From Owenia fusiformis (lineage: Eukaryota; Annelida; Polychaeta; Sabellida; Oweniidae): DNA of 64,000 nt. Shown one piece after another: positions 46,096 to 57,800 of the stretch. The stretch's first letter is position 1. Every line of letters starts with the position of its first letter. The notes beneath the pieces were generated by a model that saw nothing but the letters and a program-made list of their open reading frames with translations, searched no databases and was not told the DNA's origin. The position numbers and the translations under genes are program-made. The DNA is taken from the NCBI GenBank assembly GCA_903813345.2, contig CAIIXF020000003.1, positions 25,807,248 to 25,871,247 on the forward strand, in the 5' to 3' direction.

Positions 46096-46315
46096 GCTTA
46101 TTAAATCAGCATTATTTTTTGCTCTCTATAAGTAAGACAAATATATATGAAGGTTAAGATTACAAAATGAAGGCAGCATTTTTGTATAAAGACCAGGGAT
46201 TTACACTAGTTAACTCAGTAGTATTTATTAACGGAGAAACCTTTTACTTTTCATTTCTCAATATCACTGTGTGGTTAAGAACACCGTAGTCAAAAGTAAC
46301 TCTTTTTCCTTAATA

Positions 46316-46870
46316 CAGGGCGAGCCAAAAACGTATCCCAAACAAATCTTAATAACCCAGTCCAGTCATCCTGCATGGATTTAGTGTCATATTTGTCAGA
46401 ATTGAGCCTTGGTCAATGTATTATCAATCTACCCAGTCTCAGTGGTCTATCTCTGGTGGTCACGATTTTTATGGCCATTTTATACCATGCCATGAAATAT
46501 GAGTGTCATGCCTGGAGGCCAACTTGAACGTATCGTACGTAGTTGTTCAAATCAGGAGCATAAAAATCTTGTGTCATGGCTCTCATCTTCATTCTAATCT
46601 CTTGTTTCAAGTGTTGTTAGTATAGAAAAAAAGGTCCACAGATAATAAAAAATGGTGGTATTGATGTCCAGTCAGTTAGGCACATTGCGATATTTTGAGC
46701 ACATTTTGTAAATGGCCATAAAATCGTGACTATTAAGGATAGATCAATGACACTTAGTAGAATGAAAGAACATTGAACAAGGTAATTGTGCCAAATATGA
46801 TGTCACACCCATGCTGAATGACTGGGTTATTAACAAACATTTGGTTGGGTTACCTTTTTGGCTCATATTA
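46316..46870. mobile_element. Mariner-type MITE
   Basis: It starts CAGGGCGAGCCAAAAACG after TA. Blocks AATAACCCAGTC, TCACGATTTT and ATGGCCATTT return inverted as AAATGGCCATAAAATCGTGA (46711 on) and GACTGGGTTATT (46820 on). The right end has decayed at its last few bases. It is nested inside the 44049-47753 element. Confidence 0.7.
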
Positions 46871-47753
46871 ATGAACTGATGTCAGGGACAGGGATATTTA
46901 ACATTTTGTTGCCTTTTCAAGGATATTTTTAGACCACCGATTGTACTTAATTTCTAACAAATCGTTCTCTCTTTTACCAGAAAAGGTATATTATATATCA
47001 AATTGAATTTAAAAGGAAAAAACATTTGATAATTTAGCAGTTATGAACTAAAAGTAGGGCTCCCCCTATATTTCACCTGGCATTTGCTGTTTTTTCTACT
47101 TTTTTTACATAATCCTTTCCTGAAAACATCAAAAAACTGTTTTCAGGACAAAATAAGCCTTTACAAATAATTTAGTTGTGCTATTGAGTTCAAATATGAC
47201 ATATCTTGGAAGTAATTAAACAAAAGCAAGGTCACCCCAAAAAGGTATGTGGTAAAATATTGAAATTTCAAATATTATTTTCACCTTCAATATTCACTTA
47301 ATGACCCTGATACTTATCAAATACAATGGTCAGGTGTATAATAACCTCCTTGATTTTTTTCATGCAATTCTGATGAATAGATACAGAAATAAATACATTG
47401 TTATATTAAATTCAGGCTATTTGATGGCCTATTTTCAGATATTTGGGGCTAGAAATGCCAATTATTGCACTCAAATAGTTGGTTAACAATTTTTAGTTGC
47501 TCTTATGTCAGTAAACTATCATAATATTACTCGTTTAGTTGAGAAGAGCATCCCATTTTGAAATAAAAAAATATTTACAATCCCATACTCAAATTTGGAG
47601 GGGGGTACCTAGAATGTGACATTTCATATTTGTCCACTGCATATATTTTTCTACATTTTTGATATGTTTTTCAACTGATATCAATATACAATATAAGCCT
47701 AATTTAAAAACTGTTGCAATTTTGGGGATGTTAAACTTCCATTTGCCTAGCCT

Positions 47754-48610
47754 ATCTAAACTTATTAAATTTGTGTTGTATGCAAATGACACAAATTCAC
47801 TCCTATCTAATCAGAATCTCAATGAATTTACCAGACTATTAAACAAGGAACTACAATCAATCAATTCATGGTTTAAGGCCAATAAACTATCACTTAACTT
47901 AGAAAAAACTAGTTTTATCATTTTTGCCCCAGGCAGAACCATCATTCAAAGAGACATAGATATATTTATTGACAATGTTCTTTTAAAGAGAGAAAAAAGC
48001 ATTAATTTCCTTAGAGTTTTTATCGTTGAAAAACTAAATTGGAAAAAACACATTCAATATATCACCAAAAAATTTTCAAGAATAGTAGGTATCCTTTACA
48101 GAGTAAAAGATATTCTCAACCATGATTCTAAAGTTAAAATGTATCATTCACCGATTCTCTCATATTAACTACTGTAACATCATTTGGGGCTATGTAAAGA
48201 AGACAATTCTTGCCCCAATACATTTAATTCAAAAGAAATGCATCAGATTAATTACCAATTCCCACTTTAGAGAGCATACTGCTCCATTATTCAAAAGGGA
48301 ACACTTATTGACCATTTTTGATATATATTATTTAAACATTGCCATGTTTATATTTAAATGTTTAAATAAACCATCTGGTTTTCCTTTATATATTTTCAAA
48401 GATTATTTCAAAATTGCTGAACATAGCCATGACACAATTGATCAAAATATCTTTTAGTCCAGCCAAAGTACCGTGTTAAGGTTGGCTGGGATTCTCTAAA
48501 ATTTATTGGTCCATCATACTACAACAAATTACCAAATAAGATTAAGGAATGTGTCAATATTAATTCATTTGAGGCAGCTCTCAAAAAACACATCATTTCA
48601 AATTATTAGA
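47754..48610 (+). pseudogene. LINE 2 continuation: RT second half and C-terminus
   Basis: It resumes with LSKLIKFVLYANDTNSLL, an altered catalytic box (YANDT where FADDT is expected), then NSWFKANKLSLNLEKTSF, LNWKKHIQYI and HSPILSYINYCNIIWG. It ends FEAALKKHIISNY with TAG near 48607. A frameshift joins frames near 48122-48168, and an in-frame TAG lies near 48456. Confidence 0.85.
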
Positions 48611-49050
48611 TATAGTTAGTTATTTTCTATGATTACTCTGCAGTCCTTTCACTTTTACTTCTTATGTTCCAACACTTCAGCAATAAATTATGATTCTCTT
48701 ATATGACCTTTATCTTTTATAAAAAACGCAATATACGCTCCGCGTCACATTGTTATACTATGTATGTATATAAATTGAATGGAACAATGAACTTAAACTT
48801 AAACCTCGACTTCGACTCTATATGCCTGTCTGGTGCTGAGATTTATTTATTGTGGAATTATGAAATATATAACGTCGTATGCACATTTACACGTATACAC
48901 TTTTCATTTATAATATGCATGGCTTACAACAAAAAGAACAACATTTTATGTAAACGCAATGCGGGCGCAGAAAAATGACATCAGATTTGTTTATTTTCTG
49001 TGGGTCAGCGTGAAGTTTACAGGTTTGTACGTGTCGATTATTATATTGTT

Positions 49051-49248
49051 CAGGCCCGTAGCCAGGATTTACCGGAGGAGCGGTTTTACCAAAGGCTGCC
49101 TTTGCCAAGGGGGGGGGGCGAGCTTTTAGACAGTTTTGGTAAAAAATCATGCGAAAAGTGCTCAGAAAGGTGAAAAACTGCATGATTTTGAAAGAATTCT
49201 GGCCGGGGGGGGGGGGGGGGGGCGGAGCGGCCCCCTTGCTACAGGCCT
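49051..49248. mobile_element. MITE with CAGGCC ends, copy 2
   Basis: CAGGCCCGTAGCCAGGATTT at the left and TTGCTACAGGCCT at the right are inverted. Internal GTGAAAAACTGCATGATTTT is shared with copy 1 at 23048-23251. Flanks TATTGTT and TATTTTG suggest a diverged duplication. It contains an 18-G run. Confidence 0.78.
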
Positions 49249-49304
49249 TATTTTGAACATTGGTTCAATTTACAGAAGCGTATTCCACTCCTACTTTTTT
49301 ATTT

Positions 49305-49475
49305 TTCTTGCATCACTAAGTTGTGTTTTGACACTAATGGACTCCTTTAAAGAATAAGAGATTCCTTTTAGATAAAGTGGAAAACAATATTTTCCATGTC
49401 ATTTTCCTATAGGGAAAACTCATACGATCCATTGCTTTCAACTAATGTTGGTCACCCATAATGGATATCTTTAAA
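49305..49475 (-). repeat. Dispersed repeat shared with 63.4 kb palindrome
   Basis: Blocks GACTCCTTTAAAGAAT, AAGTGGAAAACAATATTTTC, TATAGGGAAAACTCATACGA and ATGGATATCTTTAAAATCCC are in inverted order and orientation relative to 63410-63560. This marks one repeat family at two places. Confidence 0.65.
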
Positions 49476-49799
49476 ATCCCCAAAGGAGTTTTAGTGCATT
49501 TTATTTGATGTTTATGGCCAACTGAAAGGGCCTGGTCAACTGAGCAGAAACATTAAAACACTGTAAATCCGCTATATAAGAGTTCATAAAGAAGTGGACA
49601 AAGTCATTTTCTATAAAGGAGTGATAGTATATTTGAATTTGTTAAAATAACCCAGTATCATTAATCTTTATTTGATTTTAAAGCATTCATACATGATTTT
49701 GCCCAACGTGATAATTGTAGTCCTACTCGGATTCCACCCTCGTACATTGTGTGAAGCCTACGGGTTAATAATGCACTCATGCTTTTATAATTTACTTAC

Positions 49800-49997
49800 A
49801 TTTTCCCGGAAAACTGAGATGATTGCAAGAAGGTTTCCAAATACTCCTAATACGGAAAATGTTGCAGCAAAGAATATGTAAACTGCAAACTTTCCCGGGG
49901 AATGTTCAGCATAATTAGGATATGTCCATCGGTAGCTCTGATCAGATGCATTCGTTGTGTTAATTCCGTCTGCCGAATCCACTAGATAGAACTCCAT
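49800..49997 (-). CDS. First exon of a rhodopsin-family GPCR (N-terminus and TM1)
   Basis: 66 codons from ATG at 49997 to the donor AAT|GTAAGT at 49800, phase 0. An extracellular N-terminus with an N-glycosylation site (NTTNAS) precedes a hydrophobic TM1 with the class A GN motif (VLGVFGNLLAIISVF). It looks like the missing 5' end of the receptor at 54863-62026, yet lies 3' of that gene's stop on the same strand. It is therefore either the start of a second, tandem paralogue whose other exons I cannot find to the left, or a displaced exon (misassembly or rearrangement). Confidence 0.65.
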
Positions 49998-50358
49998 ATT
50001 ACCTTCTTGTTACATGTAATTTGTTTGTTACTTTAATGTTTTGTTGAACCCATCATTTATATGAACATGGTCTGAGAGAGAGGTAGCCGAGCTTAAAGCC
50101 ATCACTTTTCAGCGAATAAAAAAAGTTTAAGTTTATTTGTCCGTCATAGATTTCAACCCCGCTATCTAATTGAATTGGCAACATTCTGTAATGACATTTA
50201 CATTGAAATGATTAAGATTTAGCTTTTTCACATTGATAATCAAATCCATTATATACATGTTGGGCCAAAGATTTTACTGAATTTAAAATGTAATAACTTG
50301 CATCATTGGCATGATTCGTCTTAAACTTTAAATGGCAGAATTTTGTGTCTGTGTAGGT

Positions 50359-50516
50359 TTATTGTAGCAGCCCAGAATTTGACCTCATAGTCTGCTTGGT
50401 GCTGTTGACATATCCAGATAGGTGAAAGTGAAGATCGTCACACACGTCATTCACTAAAATGGACATGATGATTTGATTGGCAGCCACAAAAAACGCAGAT
50501 ACGTACATCAAAACCA
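50359..50516 (-). CDS. Possible terminal exon, hydrophobic, unidentified
   Basis: A strong pyrimidine-rich acceptor (TTTTCTTCTATTCTAG) opens a 51-codon minus frame to TAA at 50359-50361. It begins VLMYVSAFFVAANQIIMSIL, a plausible membrane segment, followed by VNDVCDDLHFHLSGYVNSTK. I do not recognise the family. It could be the last exon of an unknown gene or chance. Confidence 0.25.
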
Positions 50517-51603
50517 CTAGAATAGAAGAAAATTTGCATCAATTCATAGTCATCTCAGAAAGTTTTAGCCGAATCATGCCAATAATGAATGAGTTATTAC
50601 ACTTTAAGATCAGTAAAAGAATAGTGCATACAAATTAGAATGAAATTTTTAACGTTTTGACCCCTCGTAACGACAGGCGTATTTCGAGCCGAAAGCTTGC
50701 GGATTCTTCACATTCCGGAGTTTGTCATTGGGAGTCCATTTGTCACCCCCATAACCCTAAAGTGAACCTTTAAATTCTTAAAAGTATGATGTTTTATGGT
50801 CAATTTATGATAATACGGGTTTTCCCAGGTGATTTAACTGGGTTGCCAACAACGTTTGTTTGGGGAAAAAGTATATAGGCTAATTAATGAGGCCATTATT
50901 GAAATATTTAGTATCAACAAAAAATTCTGAATAGCAAGTCCGATGTCCTGTCTAAGAACCACTATTGTTACTATAGTTTTAATATTTGACCTGGTCATTG
51001 ATGCGTGAAAGCTTTTGTGGTTTTTGAGGCCATTGTGAGCCGATTCCTCTTTGGGCATTCTTTCAGACTGGTTGTTTTTATTAATGTGATTTTTAAGCCC
51101 AAGACTCAATGCATTGTTTGCTGAATCATACCATGAAGGTGTTGTTTCCAAACCTTTGCATAACCGCGCAGCGGGAAATTCTTTTCACACATTGTAAATG
51201 TTTTTCTATAAAAATCAATTTATGAAACACAACTGTAATGTATATGGAACTAAAAGTTTAAAGTTGATCAAAAGATGGCACTAGAGTATGCTAAACTAGA
51301 CTCAAAACTGAAAAGTGCAATCAGAAGCCAATGTTTTTGAAAAGAAGTATGTTTTTGAAAAGAACAGTCAGTTCACAAAGAGAAGTCAAAGTATCCAATG
51401 TAAATATTATGTGAAGATGTAAAATAAGAAATAAGAACATAACGTTGTACAAATGAACCAAGAACCAAATAAGTGACTGAAATAAGCGAGAACTGTCGGA
51501 CCCAGCGAGAGCATCAAAGGGGCCCCTCGTCATAACGTCCAGAACCCAAGATAGACGTCGACAAGGTAGTATAAAACAAGACAATACCAATATTACAACA
51601 ACA
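50517..51603. other. Non-coding stretch before the satellite
   Basis: No supported gene or element. Short open frames (50834-51151, 51321-51590 minus) have no recognisable content. Confidence 0.5.
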
Positions 51604-54165
51604 CAAAATAATACGAGATTATAATTATATATATTAACTACAAGTTACCTAATTACAAAATACGTATTATAAACAAATACATGTGGATACAACCCAGTCA
51701 TTCGTTTGCCGCAAAACAACAGCATTTACCAACATATGTAATGATACTTTGGAGTAAATCGTGAAATATAAGGCGTAAATGCTAGATGTCTAATAATCGT
51801 TATTCTAAATAGCATGAGAGGTGAGCGGCCAATCAAGCGATGCCATAGATAGGTAGCTGCTCTGGGCACTGTACTCCCTGTACTAATGGCTTTTGGAAGA
51901 AATTTTTTAGACTTGAAAAGGGGTAGCTGCTTGAGGCACTGTACTACCCTCGGGTTGATTTAAAAAGGTAGCTGCTCGAGGCACTGTACTACCTGGATGT
52001 TCAAGTACGAATAACATATACCGTCGAACAATCAGATAAGGATGCCGTTCGTGGGCAACCTTGCATCGGTGATAACGGGATAAGATAGTGCGCTCGGACT
52101 CCTATCTTCGGATCGCAGTTATCCGACCCGAATGCAACACGTCGTGTTGTGATATCTGAATGTTTGACGTTAGAAAGATCAATGAGAGAAATCAGATAGA
52201 TAAATACATTGATCCTTCGGTATACCTGAATTCGTGTCTTGAAGATGTAAATACGATATAATTACATTTGTAATGAATGTAAATAAAAGATGGCAATTAA
52301 TTAGGTGCTGTGGTGGGGAGGTTGGTGGTTAGCTGGAAAACTAAACAGGTGTCTTTGTGTTAGAATGTTTCCAACACGAAGGAACCTAAACGAATGAAGG
52401 GGCGGAGTTAGATTAACAGATATAGTTGCACTGTAAGTGTCTCCAACTGACCATCGCTCGTTCTCAGCGTGGTGGGAGGAGCTAAAGTGTTGACTTTCAT
52501 AAACCACAATTATTTCCATACTATGCTATTTATGAAAGACAACGCAAAATAATATGAGATTATAATTATATATTAACTACAAGTACCTAATTACAAAATA
52601 CGTATTATAAACAAATCGTTTGGCTGCAACCCAGTCATTCGTTTGCCGCATAACAACAGCCATTACCAACATATGTAATGATACTTTAGAGTAAATCTTG
52701 AAATATTAGGCGTAAATGCTAGATGTCTAATAATCGTTATTCTAAATAGCATGAGAGGTGAGCGGCCAATCATGCGATGCAATAGATAGGTAGCTGCTCT
52801 GGGCACTGTACTCCCTGTACTAATGGCTTTTGGAAGAATTTTTTAGACTTGAAAAGGGGTAGCTGCTCGAGGCACTGTACTACCCACGGGGTGATTTAAA
52901 AAGGTAGCTGCTCGAGGCACTGTACTACCTGGATGTTCAAGTACGAATATCATTTACCGTCGAACAATCAGATAAGGATGCCGTTCGTGGGCAACCTTGC
53001 ATCGGTGATAACGGGATAAGATAGTGCGCTCGGACTCCTATCTTCGGATCACAGTTATCCGACCCGAATGCAACACGTCGTGTTGTGATACCTGAATGTT
53101 TGACGTTAGAAAGATCAATGAGAGAAATCAGATAGATAAATACATTGATCCTTCGGTATACCTGAATTCGTGTCTTGAAGATGTAAATACGATATAATTA
53201 CATTTGTAATGAATGTAAATAAAATATGGCAATTAATTAGGTGCTGTGGTGGGGAGGTTGGTGGTTAGCTGGAAAACTAAACAGGTGTCTTTGTGTTAGA
53301 ATGTTTCCAACACGAAGGAACCTAAACGAATGAAGGGGGCGGAGTTAGATTAACAGATATAGTTGCACTGTAAGTGTCTCCAACTGACCATCGCTCGTTC
53401 TCAGCGTGGTGGGAGGAGCTAAAGTGTTGACTTTCATAAACCACAATTATTTCCATACTATGCTATTTATGAAAGACAACGCAAAATAATATGAGATTAT
53501 AATTATATATTAACTACAAGTACCTAATTACAAAATACGTATTATAAACAAATACATTTGGCTGCAACCCAGTCATTCGTTTGCCGCATAACAACAGCCA
53601 TTACCAACATATGTAATGATACTTTAGAGTAAATCTTGAAATATTAGGCGTAAATGCTAGATGTCTAATAATCGTTATTCTAAATAGCATGAGAGGTGAG
53701 CGGCCAATCATGCGATGCAATAGATAGGTAGCTGCTCTGGGCACTGTACTCCCTGTACTAATGGCTTTTGGAAGAATTTTTTAGACTTGAAAAGGGGTAG
53801 CTGCTCGAGGCACTGTACTACCCACGGGGTGATTTAAAAAGGTAGCTGCTCGAGGCACTGTACTACCTGGATGTTCAAGTACGAATATCATTTACCGTCG
53901 AACAATCAGATAAGGATGCCGTTCTGGGGCAACCTTGCATCGGTGATAACGGGATAAGATAGTGCGCTCGGACTCCTATCTTCGGATCACAGTTATCCGA
54001 CCCGAATGCAACACGTCGTGTTGTGATACCTGAATGTTTGACGTTAGAAAGATCAATGAGAGAAATCAGATAGATAAATACATTGATCCTTCGGTATAAC
54101 TGAATTCGTGTCTTGAAGATGTAAATACGATATAATTACATTTGTAAATGAATGTAAATGAAAGA
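51604..54165. repeat. Satellite: 2.7 tandem copies of a 940 bp unit
   Basis: Units start at 51604, 52545 and 53482 (941 and 937 bp); the third is cut at about 54165. Copies 2 and 3 are nearly identical and copy 1 is more diverged. Each unit has three stem-loop motifs GGTAGCTGCTCGAGGCACTG followed by TACTACC, hairpins built on GATCAATG/CATTGATC and GATAAGATAG/CTATCTTC, and a palindrome ACACGTCGTGT. No open frame is conserved. Confidence 0.95.
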
Positions 54166-54862
54166 TGGCCAAAATACCAGTTGTTTGCTGTCAAGTAAAT
54201 ATTTTTGCAAGTGTCAAGCTGGGAAGTCATCAAATCCCATGGGAAAAATCCATTCATCACCATGACCTTGACCTTGCATGTGTTATTGATATTTCACACA
54301 CTGTACATTATGTGAATAGTCTGTTCGGATTGGCTGGAATCGGACACAATTTGCCTAGCTTTGTGTGAATCACTTATAATATCTGGTACAGTCCCACCGT
54401 TTTCATCAGTGTCAATTTTTATTGATTGCTTTTTAAACTTTCCAAGTTCAGGCCAGAGGAAATCAACGTTACAATAATATGTTAAAAAGAAAGTTGGCAT
54501 TATTTACACATATTTTTGTGTATATGCGAAGACAAAATGTTAGCATAACAATTGAGGTCACACATCTTAATTATACACTAGAGTGTTTCCCGGAACATTA
54601 CTTCTGTATTATAGACATTTGAATAGAAAATATGAAATAGTTGATAAAAAATTGGGATTTATTAATTAAGATTAATTTCATTATTTTACCCCTTGGTGAT
54701 GAAAGGGTTCATTTTTTGACTTTGTTACAAGCAAACATCCAAAATCAGGTCAGATCCTTAAAGCCGACACTCTCAGCTTTCCAATCTTGGAATCTTAGGA
54801 CAAATTGCGACATTCTTTTGACCCTACTTTGCTCTACTATATATTATGCACTTGTATCTTGG

Positions 54863-57800
54863 TTATGCATTTTCCACTGCAGCATACTCCCGCTTCTTGC
54901 AACAGAAAATCAGACACAGGGCGTTCTTATAACCAGCCCTAACATACTTGTGCACAATAATGTAACACAAACAATCTAATCCCGGCTGCATATGGCCAAG
55001 AAGATTTGCAAATGCCCACAAATCTCTCCCATAATTGACGATATGATGTGACAAAAGGGCAACTACGTAAGGCATCCATATCAACGAAGCGATGAAGATT
55101 GCCTTTAGCAACCGACCAGTTATGGCTATATCTGCCATTTCTCGACGAAGCTGTTTCGTTTTGTCTTCCACGTTGTAGTTTGCATGTTTTGAATTACTGT
55201 CATCAACGAAAGCTTCCATCAATGAAATATTAGGCGCTATCGAGGACAGCTGAAAATACACATACAATATACACGTGCACATTTCTTGGAGCTTGAAATG
55301 CTGTTAAGTTGACATATTCCGAATTCCAAATAGAAACACTCCATTGGACTGCCATTGGAATGTCAGTAATGCGTTATATATAATACATATAAAAAATAAC
55401 AAACTATTTTCAGTCATCTGTAATAGTTTGCGATGTGGGAAGTCGATGCACGAATATAACATTCGGAAGAGAGAAACTGATGGTTCACGACGAAAGAATC
55501 GATATTCAAGTTTTGATATTTCGGGTGGAACAACATGTGCAGCAGGTTCGGAGCTGACGACCGCGTGAGTGTTGTATGGTTGTTAAACAAACAGATTCGA
55601 TCAAGTATTATTTTTCAGCTGTAAAGTGAGGACATAATGATGAGTGTTAATTCACGGTGTTATAGAATGACGGTTACGACACGTCTGAAAACGAGATTAG
55701 ACGACTACGATCACTGATTTATCCAATAAAATGGTCGCGATGGAACAGAAAACTAAGGTTGGTGCATTATTTTCTTCTACAGTGTATCAATGAAAGGATG
55801 AACAATCTTTGTAGCCATCGCATTCGGTGGTGCATTTAGTAATGTATATTTTGAACGTATTCTTTGCAAATTGATGCCCGGGGATAACATGAAATAAGCG
55901 AAAAACTGTTGAGTTTGAAATTCAAAACTACACAAAATTAAGTAATTTGTATATTTTTTGTCGTTAGGGCATGGTCTACATTGCCTAATGACCTCGGGGT
56001 ATATAGATGTAACCTACATACGATCATAAAAAGCGAATTGAGCATTGGAAACCACCTAGTATGTTCTACTTAAGCCATAATATTGTATTTTTAATTTGCG
56101 GTTACGCAAAAAATTGATTGACGGTTACGCGAACCTCGTTCAAATATGTATCCCAGATTCATTGTTAGTAATTTTGTCATATTCATCAGTACTTGATGCT
56201 AATTCTTCTTTTGCCTCTTCATTGCTATCTTTTTGACTTAAATTGGTTTCATAAATAAAGCAAGACACACTTTTTTCCTTGCCCTATCGAGGCTCAAACA
56301 AGAGCGTCTCTTGCGAGTCCTGAAAACAAAAATATAATTAATTCCATTTCTTACCCATTATAACAATTACATGGAAAGAGGCTATCAACCTTAACTTGAA
56401 AGATGTACATGCACGTAACCGTCCGCTAAATGTCTAATGTAAATCAAATACAATACGTTACCGTCCATAGAATTCATACGTAGTCGTCTAACGACATTGC
56501 GTTTGAAACCTTATTATCTACAATATGACTACGTTCCTGTTCTGGATTTGTCATTTTATGGCTTGTTTATACACAGTTTACTTACTGTTAACAGTTTGAG
56601 TGGCTCTGAGGCACATATACTGAGAAAACACGAAAATGGACTAAAAATTATGAACTTGGATATCTCAGTCCGTAGGTTTACAGCTTATATTCTGCTTCTT
56701 GTAGACCACCTGGCAGATTTGATCCAGTCTTTATAACCATCCATATATACGTCACCGAATGGAACTAGTTTAAAAGGAAATCTTATCTGTTAATCTTGCC
56801 TACAGGCGAGAAAGAGGACATGCTGCCTTTCCAATCCGCCATTTTTTGTTATCGTCACCGCAAAATTTTGCAAATCGCCTTGTCGTAACCGTCATGCTAT
56901 AACACCGTGAAATTATTGATAGCAGAAATGTGAATTCAGTCATTGGGGAATCGAGCTTTACCTCAACTAGATTTCATAACCTTGGTAAGCCTCGATCAAT
57001 ATCAATAGTTTCTACTTTTTATGTAGCTGGTAAGCCTCGGTATAAATAATTTTCATGTACACGTAGGTCAGAGCAACTATAAATAGTAGATAAGTGTTGA
57101 CCTTTTTGTAATTGTTTTTCTGGAAACGCAATTACGTACGTTTTGTTGTTTTAACTTGGCGGAAAGGATAATTTATATAAATCCGCGATTATATTGATGC
57201 TACACTCCCCTCAATAAGTTTGCCAACCTTTGCTCCCCCATTGAACTACGTGTTAAAGCCTCTTTACTTTTGAATTTTTATTTACTTAGCCTGCGGTGGA
57301 AATATTTTTACTATTAATGGAAACGTAATTTGACTTTATTTCCTCCAAATTTTTTCAATTTTATTCCTCATTTACAATAGGTCCTCTGAAGCTTCTTTTT
57401 TATTAAGATAGATGTTTGTGTTATTATTTTGTTTTATCCGCATTAAGGGATAATTTATTAGTGATAAGCCACTCCTCTATTAGTTTTAGTTCAGTATTAA
57501 GAATATCAGCAAGTTCAGTTAGATTTTTACCTTTTATCAATAAATTGGTATCATCCGCGAATAAAACAAAAAACAATCGTGGAGAAGAAAGGTAAATGAC
57601 ATTCATAGACTCTTGAGCTTGTCTTCCTATTGATTGCATAAAGTCCAAAGAATTTCTATTTGATTTTGGTATTTTACTTGCTAATTTTTCACCAACTTTT
57701 ACGAAAAAATTATTAAATTGATTAGCTATTTCTTGTTTATCAGTTAATTCAACATTATTATGAATAAAAGAATCTGAAATATTATTATTTTTATTTTTCC

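Larger units (their letters stand above)
44049..47753. mobile_element. 3.7 kb terminal-inverted-repeat element splitting LINE 2
   Basis: Left end AGGCCAAGCAAATGGGC and right end (reverse complement) AGGCTAGGCAAATGG start inverted repeats of about 160 bp. They include CATCCCCAAAATTGCAACAG and GTAGAAAAATGTATGCAGTG on the left and their complements at 47603-47730. LINE 2 reads in RT order across the insertion. No transposase is visible; the interior holds other repeats (45872-46095, 46316-46870). The target duplication is not clear. Confidence 0.75.

Noticed and set aside
46316-46870. Possible second copy of the 19573 mariner
   Set aside because: Only the CAGGG start is shared; the rest of the inverted repeat differs, so it is a separate MITE family.
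49201-49222. Long G run as a regulatory quadruplex
   Set aside because: It belongs to a MITE and its length may be a sequencing artefact; no promoter is nearby.
51604-54165. Possible rDNA, snRNA array or hammerhead ribozyme satellite
   Set aside because: I find no conserved rRNA or snRNA core and no CTGATGA/GAAA hammerhead core; only generic hairpins are evident.
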